Positions 57,990 through 64,000 of a stretch of DNA of 64,000 bases are shown here, piece by piece. Within the stretch, counting starts at the first letter, position 1; each line of letters starts with the position of its first letter. A program made the position numbers and the translations under genes. The notes beneath the pieces were generated by a model. It made no database searches. It was not told where the DNA came from and saw only the letters and a list, made by a program, of their open reading frames with translations. This DNA is from Ascaphus truei (Eukaryota > Chordata > Amphibia > Anura > Ascaphidae), in assembly GCA_036426205.1 (NCBI GenBank), contig CM071568.1:222196966-222260965 (forward strand), read 5' to 3'.

Positions 57990-59047
57990 GAAATAAAAAT
58001 AGGAATGTATTACTAATACACATACAACTCTAATTACTAAAACTAAACTTATACCCTGGGGTAGATCCTAAGAAGTGCATACATATTTTAGCATAACGTT
58101 ATTGTCATTTTACGTATTGATATCAGTAACGCGTAACCCCTCAGGGGATATTCTCACATTATCTCAAAAAATATTGCAACAATATTTTTTGAGATATTTT
58201 GCTTACTCATATCATATGGTAATGAGCAGTTTACCTAGCAACTGAGATCCTCGGACCTCCGTTAATGTTAGCGCTGGGAAAACGCTACGATATTTACGAT
58301 CTTACAAAAGCTGTCATTGCCAACATTCAGACTCCTGATTATCGAGTTTTTTCTGGGAATAGCCTAAAAGCAATGTAATGAGTATATGACAACTGTTTCA
58401 TTGCAAAAAGTTACATAATTTATATAAAGATATATATTAGGGATCAAATAATGTCTGAAACACATTACACAATCTGTATTATGGGGTTTAGTGATATGTT
58501 TGTGTGAACTAAAAACGAACTTATACCCATACATACCTCAACAATATTACTTAATATAATTTTTTTATTAAAGTACAATTAAAATAGATGAAGGAAGGAC
58601 ACAATAAATAATGCAAAAAGTTGATAAGTGTTTAAATGTAAAATTCTCAATATTATAACAAGATTTGCATTAGCTTTTGGTAACGCCTTTATCACATGCG
58701 TTAAAGGTTTATGTGCAGTGTATTGTAGAACGTGTCTGTCAGAAAATCACCATTAGTAGTGCTCCTACTTTTATGAACTGACGTTATTTTTGCATTTCTT
58801 TTGCGTTGATGATACCCATTAAAATGAAGAAAAATAACGTCCGTTCCCAATTTCAGTAATGAGCTTTATTAGTGCAAACATGGCGGACTTCTATGGATCT
58901 ATCTTCTATATCTACAGATGTGCGAATGTCTGTAAAAGTGTTTGGCAAAATCTTATGAGATTAATTCTTAAATGTTAACATGTAATGAATATTTAAATTG
59001 CGTGAAACTTCACAAATATCCACCAAAATGTCACTACTTTTCAGTTT
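57990..59047. other. AT-rich DNA with one hairpin
   Basis: No gene recognised. Contains the perfect hairpin at 58160-58196. Confidence 0.5.
58160..58196. repeat. Perfect 17-bp hairpin
   Basis: Arms TATCTCAAAAAATATTG and CAATATTTTTTGAGATA with a CAA loop. It is probably the centre of a foldback MITE, since ordinary decay would have broken it. Confidence 0.8.
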
Positions 59048-59809
59048 ATATCAGGGGTTTGCAGAAGAATTTTCCCCCTACCAATAATGTGACATTTTGT
59101 TGAATTACAAATGTAGCACCTGTCTCCCCCCCTCCCCCTTTTTGGGTTTATCTTCTATCTCTTTGGTGCAGCGCCTCTATCCTCCAGGGTCTATCATAGA
59201 AAGGAGTAGTCCATGCAGGAAACTCTTCTTCCCCCTGAATAACTCATACTCTGGCAAGCATAAAACAACTGGTCTTTATTTGGTCTTACAGCATACATCT
59301 GTCTTCTATTAGTCCCTGGAGCCAACCCAAGGAGCTTGAGGCCCCTTACCCCCTGATGGGATAAGGGGAATCAGCTCCCACTCCCCTGAGGGAAGGAAGG
59401 AAAGAACATGAACCGGAGCCCTGGGTCAACCACACACCACATAATTTGAGCTGCAGCCCCTTTTTATTACCAGGGGAGGGTCCCAGGTCTTTGGCCGTGC
59501 CCCCCCCCCCCCCGCTCCCCTCTGTAACTACTTGGGTGTTACTTACAGTACTACCGCATGAACAAGGGATTAACGCTAACACTGCCTACACTGGTACCAT
59601 GGCTTATATGTTAGGGCAGAGGATTTTTTGTGGCCCAGCAGCACTTAGAGAGGCTGAATCTGCTGTGTAGTTAGATCCCTGAATGGGATAGGATTTCTTT
59701 ATATGATTTGGTTTTTATTTCTTAAAAATGACAGTGTGTGAAATGTTATAACGGCGATATGAGTAAACCGCTGAAGGTTCATGTCTGAGTGCCTCCTGCC
59801 TACACCTGT

Positions 59810-59985
59810 TAAAGCTGCAGTCCCTTACTCGGATGAAAATAAAGCAGGCAGAAGCCTGAGTTAAGCAACGTAATACTTTGCATGATCCTGTTTTTTGTAT
59901 AATTAACCCTAGAAGACTGTGTCGGGAAGAACCCAGACAGACGTCAGCGCTACAAAAGAGGGGCGTTTGTCACATGCTGAAATGT
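59810..59985. other. DNA inserted in Tc1 element
   Basis: Starts near TTAAAGCTGCAGTCCC (59808), which looks like a Kolobok/T2-type end. The opposite end was not found. A C-run (59501-59515) and CpG-poor DNA precede it. Confidence 0.3.
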
Positions 59986-60560
59986 AAATTTCCTCCCAAA
60001 TTTCTTGGCTGACTCAACCAGGTTTTCTTCAAGGATTCGCCTGTACTTTGCACCATCCAATCTGCCCTATATTCTGACTAGCTTGCCAGTTCTTGCTGAA
60101 GAGAAGCATCCCCATAACATGATGTTGCCACCACAATGCTTGACATTTGGGATAGTGTTGACTGAGTGATGTGCAGTGTGGGGCTTGAGTCAGACATAAT
60201 GCTGGGAATTTAGACCAAAAAGTTTAATTTTTGTCTAGTCTGATTACAAAACCTTTTTTCACGTCTTCAGTATCATCCATTCGCTTTTTCACAAACTCCA
60301 TACGTGATTTAACATGAGTATTTTTGAGTAATGGCTTTTTTCTTGCCACTCATTCATATACGCCAGCTTTGTGTAGGATCTGGTTTATTGCTTATGTGTG
60401 AACACTGACTCATCTCAGACACACAACTTTGCAGATCTCTTAAGATCATTGAGTGCCCACGCTGAACCAGTTTCCTGCTTGCCTGGCTGCTCAGTTTGGG
60501 AGCGCGACCTGATCTGGGAAGTGTCCTGGTGGTATGATGCATCTTCTACTTCTTAATGAT
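59985..60560 (-). pseudogene. Tc1-like transposase remnant
   Basis: Minus-strand blocks: TLPRSGRAPKLSSQASRKLV (60354-60542 frame) matches the GRP(s/p)KLs linker between the two DNA-binding subdomains. [18 protein letters not shown] and AKYRRILEENLVESAK match the 'vmVWGcFs..G.g.l..i.g.mda.kY..IL..nL' part of the catalytic DDE domain. The sequence stops at KFGRKFTFQ, just before the expected QQDNDPKHT block, where foreign DNA begins. Stops and frame changes show it is dead. Confidence 0.8.
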
Positions 60561-61835
60561 GGACTTCACTGTGCTGAGGTATGATCAGTGTCTTTTACAT
60601 TTCCTTCTCCTACTCTGTGCCTTGCTATCACTTCAGGGAACAATATCCCTGACATTTAGAAAGCTCCTTGGTCTTTATTGTTGCTTTGTTTGATCAGTGT
60701 GTGAGTTGCAGCTTGAAAGTCTTTATTTACTTGAGGAAAATGATCTACAAGTTGTAGCACTTTCATAACACACATGTTGAAAGCTATTCACTAAATTTGT
60801 GACCTTTCAAGCAATTCATTTGCACCTGAGCTTATTTAGGGCCGCAGTTGCAAATGGGGGTTGAATTCTTATACAACTGAGATTAATCTGTTTTTTTTTC
60901 TGTAAATCTTACAATTCTTTATATTCTATATGCATTTCCTAACTATCACTTTGGAGTAGTTTTTGTAGATTCTAAATGTAAAGTCTAATTCGAATGTGTC
61001 GTGGGGTACATTTAAGTGCCATCAAAATTTGAACATTTAGCAGAGGGTGAATACTTCTGCAAACTACTGTAATATGTAATGTAGCTTGCATGCTGACTTT
61101 TAATGCTGGTGCTGTAGCACTACCAGTGGTCTGTCCTGGGGCTTCTCTCAGAGGTGACCTGTTCTGGAGTCAAAATGGGGTTGTTCCAGGTCTCCAGGGT
61201 GGTGTGTCCCCACGATAGCCAGGGGAGATAGTCTATGCTCCTTTTCTCTCTTGGCCTTCTTTAAAGGGGTTGTGCTCTCTGTCTTTACCTAAATAATATT
61301 GGGCTCAATTCCTCACAGCTCTGTGCTTTCTTGAAGTCCCACTTAACAGTACTCCTCAAAAGTCCTCAGGGGGAAGCAACAGAATCTCCCTATGGGCCAG
61401 ATCTACAGAGGTGCGTTAACTCGGTGCTAATAGTGGCCATTATCAAAATCATTAACGGATGTTAGTTTCCCTGAGGTTAACGCATATCCGTAAAGCTAAT
61501 TATATGTAAAAACAATGCATTCGATTAAAATAGCATGGCATATGCCAAGTATGCATTAACCATAAGTGGCATTACTTTCATTCAGACACTGCAATATGGG
61601 ATTTGCAGGGGAAATAGAAAGAAATAGAGCAGAATAAAGGGACATATGCAAATGCAAATAATTGCATATCTAAATTAACATATTTCCAGTATGTTCCTTT
61701 TTTACTCAGGTATCTCTCCACGTATTTTATGAAGGTGGCTTGGGGGAGGTACTTGTCTCCTTCTGTCTCCTCTCTCTTCTGTCCAGAACACGTTAGGGTC
61801 TGGGTGGGAGTAACACCTTTAGGTATGACCTAACT

Positions 61836-62196
61836 CAGGGGAGCGCAAATGTTTGAAGCTGCGCCCCCCTGCCTGGCCTCCCCCGGTCTCGTGCCCCCTC
61901 TCCTACTTGCCAGCTGCGTCAAATGACGCTCCGGGTCATGTGATGTCACGTGACACGCAGCATCATTTGACGCTGGTGACGTCACATCACATAACCCTGT
62001 GGCATCATTTGATGCCACATTGCCATGGAGACGCGTCTGAATGTAAGTGTTACTGTTACAGAGGCCTCATGCGATCCCCGGCATTACATTTAAAGTCCTT
62101 GGGGAGGAGCGCGTGACCTCTGAAACCGCCCGCGACCCCCCAGACAAATCTCCCACTCTCCCTGGAGGGTGCGCGCCCCCAGTTTGCATACCGCTG
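61836..62196. mobile_element. hAT-like MITE with perfect 8-bp TSD
   Basis: 361 bp from CAGGGGAGCGCAAATG to TTTGCATACCGCTG, with the target duplication ACCTAACT on both sides (61828-61835 and 62197-62204). The 8-bp duplication and the CAG-type ends are typical of hAT elements. It contains several TGACGTCA-like and CATTTGACG(C) palindromic motifs. Confidence 0.85.
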
Positions 62197-62664
62197 ACCT
62201 AACTAACATCAGCTTAAATCCCTGTGTTAACTATAACAGACTTCTGTAGATATGCATTGTTGGGGTGAACACCTCTTTTGCATATCATTAGCACTAACGG
62301 CTGTTATACGTAACACAATGCCTTTTTAACCTGACATTAGTGAGCTTTGAAGATACTGTGACAAAATACTCTTTTTGGCTGAAGGGTTCTTGACTGGGAA
62401 CCTTAAAACCTACTGTCTTTTAGGGTAAAGCAGTCATAGGACCATCCAGCTCTGATTTAAGTGCTTTATTTTCTTTGTCACTCCAGCAGACAAAATCAAG
62501 ACAAACAAAAGAATCAAAGTAAATCCTAACTCTATCTGAGCATTAACTAGACAGCAATTCTCTAGCTATCTTTGGGTGGCTTTCCCACTTACCAAACAAT
62601 AAAACCCAGATATCACAAACCAAACCTGTTGCAACCCAGCACCTGTCTGTAGCATCCAGCTCTC

Positions 62665-62911
62665 TTAGGGCTGTTATATACTGCATGCGGCCGCGCGTGC
62701 CTATGCGAACGCGCGTACCGTGCCGCATGATTTTCGTAAGTATACTGTGTTGAGTGTGTTTGTGTGTATATATGTGTGTGTGTGTTTATGTGTAATTTAT
62801 TATTTATTTAAAAAAGCATTGGTAAAAATAAAAGAATTATTAGATTTGTGCAGACACACAAATACATACACACATACACACACACATATACATACATACA
62901 CATGCATACAT

Positions 62912-62952
<41 letters not shown>

Positions 62953-63120
62953 TTCAGCGCCGTAGCGGCGCAAAAAGATGATTTTCCTCATCTTCGCCGC
63001 TGTCTGTCGGCTCCCTTCTCCCTGCCGTGCGCGCGCGCGGCCCTTCTATAGAAAGGCTGACTGACGTCAGCCAACTAAAATTCCGTGCGTGCCCGGCACT
63101 ATAGAACGTGCCTTAGCTGG
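62665..63120. mobile_element. CpG-rich element with (CA)n core
   Basis: GC-rich arms (GCATGCGGCCGCGCGTGC at 62683, GTGCGCGCGCGCGGCC at 63026) flank AT-rich DNA and a (CA)n tract. TATAGAACGTGCC and GGGCTGTTATATACTGC suggest terminal inverted repeats of a MITE, but the match is weak. Confidence 0.4.
62848..62950. repeat. (CA)n/(CATA)n microsatellite
   Basis: ACACAC and ACATAC units. A TG-rich complement lies at 62755-62795. Confidence 0.95.
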
Positions 63121-63389
63121 ATAAGAGGAGAGGGGAGAACTGATCCAGCCTGGCCTTTCTTACACTATGTTAATTAAGGACAGGTGATCTGCACCTGGCT
63201 GTGCTTGCAGAACCTCCCCTGGATCTTTAACCCTTAGTAGAGAGAAGTATAGTTGGCCAAAGTAAGAGGAATATACCTTCCTTCCACAATTTTACCACCT
63301 TTCCTCTCACAATACGTAATGCTTAGCAAAACGTTAACTTAGGTTAACACCTTGTTAGGTCAATAAGGACCGTTGTGGATCTGGGCCTA

Positions 63390-64000
63390 TGAGGTTTGTG
63401 TTAATAAATCAAAGTGAATTGTAAATGTGTGTTCAAACACCAGCTGCTGATTTGCAAATGTATTTTCAAACACCTGTCGCTGTTAATGTTCTTAACATGC
63501 AGCTAGGCTGGGGACGTGCTTTGTTTCCTCCATTTCAGGGATGTTCTTGAACTTGTAAATTAAATGGCTGCCTATTAGAAGTGGTGTACTTCAGATGACA
63601 TAGTGTTGGCAATTACAATTTCTCAATTTCTAGTAGAAAAAAACCCAGAGAACCTGGACATATGGCACAGTTTGCTGCACCTGAACCTTTCACTTAAATA
63701 ATCCTGCTGCTTGGCCAGAATAGAAGGAAATATTTGCCTGTTTTCGCCTAGCCACTGACTGCATTAGAATTAGGAAGAAAGACTTGTGCAAGTAACTTCA
63801 ATCCTTTATGGGAACAGAGGCCAGACATAGCTATAATCCTTTACATTTGCTGAAGACTGTCACACAAATGATTATGAAGCTGTTGTAACCAAGTTTAATA
63901 CAAACTTTATACCAAAAAGAAATGTGCTTCATAAGAGAGCCTGTTTTTTTTTTTTAATATCCACTCCGCAGCCTGAAGAAACTCCTAGTGCTTTATAAAA
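63390..64000. other. Unassigned DNA at window end
   Basis: Unique-looking sequence. Searched for upstream GADL1 exons on the minus strand; none seen. Confidence 0.4.

Larger units (their letters stand above)
59048..61071 (-). mobile_element. Tc1-like transposon, decayed and interrupted
   Basis: The right end on the minus strand reads TACAGTAGTTTGCAGAAGTA. The left end on the plus strand at 59048 has the matching GTTTGCAGAAG followed by a C-run, so these are the terminal inverted repeats. Transposase remnants lie on the minus strand. About 0.9 kb of unrelated DNA (roughly 59110-59980) sits inside, replacing the transposase C-terminus. Confidence 0.75.
61393..63387. mobile_element. MITE-like element enlarged by nested insertions
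   Basis: Ends GGGCCAGATCTACAGAGG at 61394 and GTTGTGGATCTGGGCC at 63372 are inverted repeats flanked by TA-containing sequence. GTTAAC-rich inner motifs appear at 61415-61500, 62215-62345 and 63325-63365, split by a hAT-like MITE and a CpG-rich element. Confidence 0.5.

Noticed and set aside
59808..59985. Third Kolobok/T2-like MITE
   Set aside because: One TTAAAGCTGCAGTCCC end is seen, but no matching opposite end with TTAA could be found.

Overview
The window looks like a stretch of a large, repeat-rich vertebrate genome, most likely an amphibian (probably a frog). It holds Penelope-like elements (PLEs) with hammerhead ribozymes, DIRS-type retroelements, Kolobok/T2-like and hAT-like MITEs, frog-type L1 and Tc1 remnants, and many (TA)n tracts. 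The two host genes recognised have typical vertebrate exons. The genus cannot be fixed from the sequence.

Host genes are on the minus strand and only partly present. Five consecutive coding exons of GADL1 (glutamate decarboxylase-like 1, a PLP-dependent acidic amino acid decarboxylase) lie at 45184-38846 with canonical splice sites and matching phases. They include the NPHK motif with the PLP-binding lysine. About 12.6 kb further along the same strand, 26234-26120 is a single exon closely resembling exon 2 of tissue factor (F3). The other exons of both genes were not found.

Everything else recognised is mobile or repetitive DNA. 0-7 kb: inverted PLE terminal repeat, L1 3' end, ribozyme-bearing repeats, and a PLE 3' half with a GIY-YIG endonuclease. 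8-10 kb: unexplained C-rich DNA. 10.9-16.5 kb: LTR element in minus orientation. 16.9-19.6 kb: second PLE remnant. 21-25 kb: MITEs, a LINE tail, and a 405-bp repeat carrying a canonical hammerhead ribozyme. 28-34.5 kb: solo LTR and a 2-kb direct duplication. 34.4-36.8 kb: inverted repeat with 0.8-kb arms. 37.6-38.1 kb: solo LTR. 42.6-43.8 kb: inverted repeat inside a GADL1 intron. 45.3 kb: SINE. 49.4-50.5 kb: solo LTR. 51.9-56.7 kb: decayed DIRS-like element split by a PLE insertion with a 16-bp target duplication. 57.4-64 kb: foldback, Tc1 and nested MITEs.

The unifying theme is the hammerhead motif (CUGANGA - stem II - GAAA). It occurs more than a dozen times, in canonical to decayed form, usually in PLE-like terminal repeats and often as inverted pairs. 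Several regions, notably 8-20 kb and the second copy of the 2-kb duplication, carry many single-base deletions that look like uncorrected long-read sequence, so frameshifts there should be read with caution.
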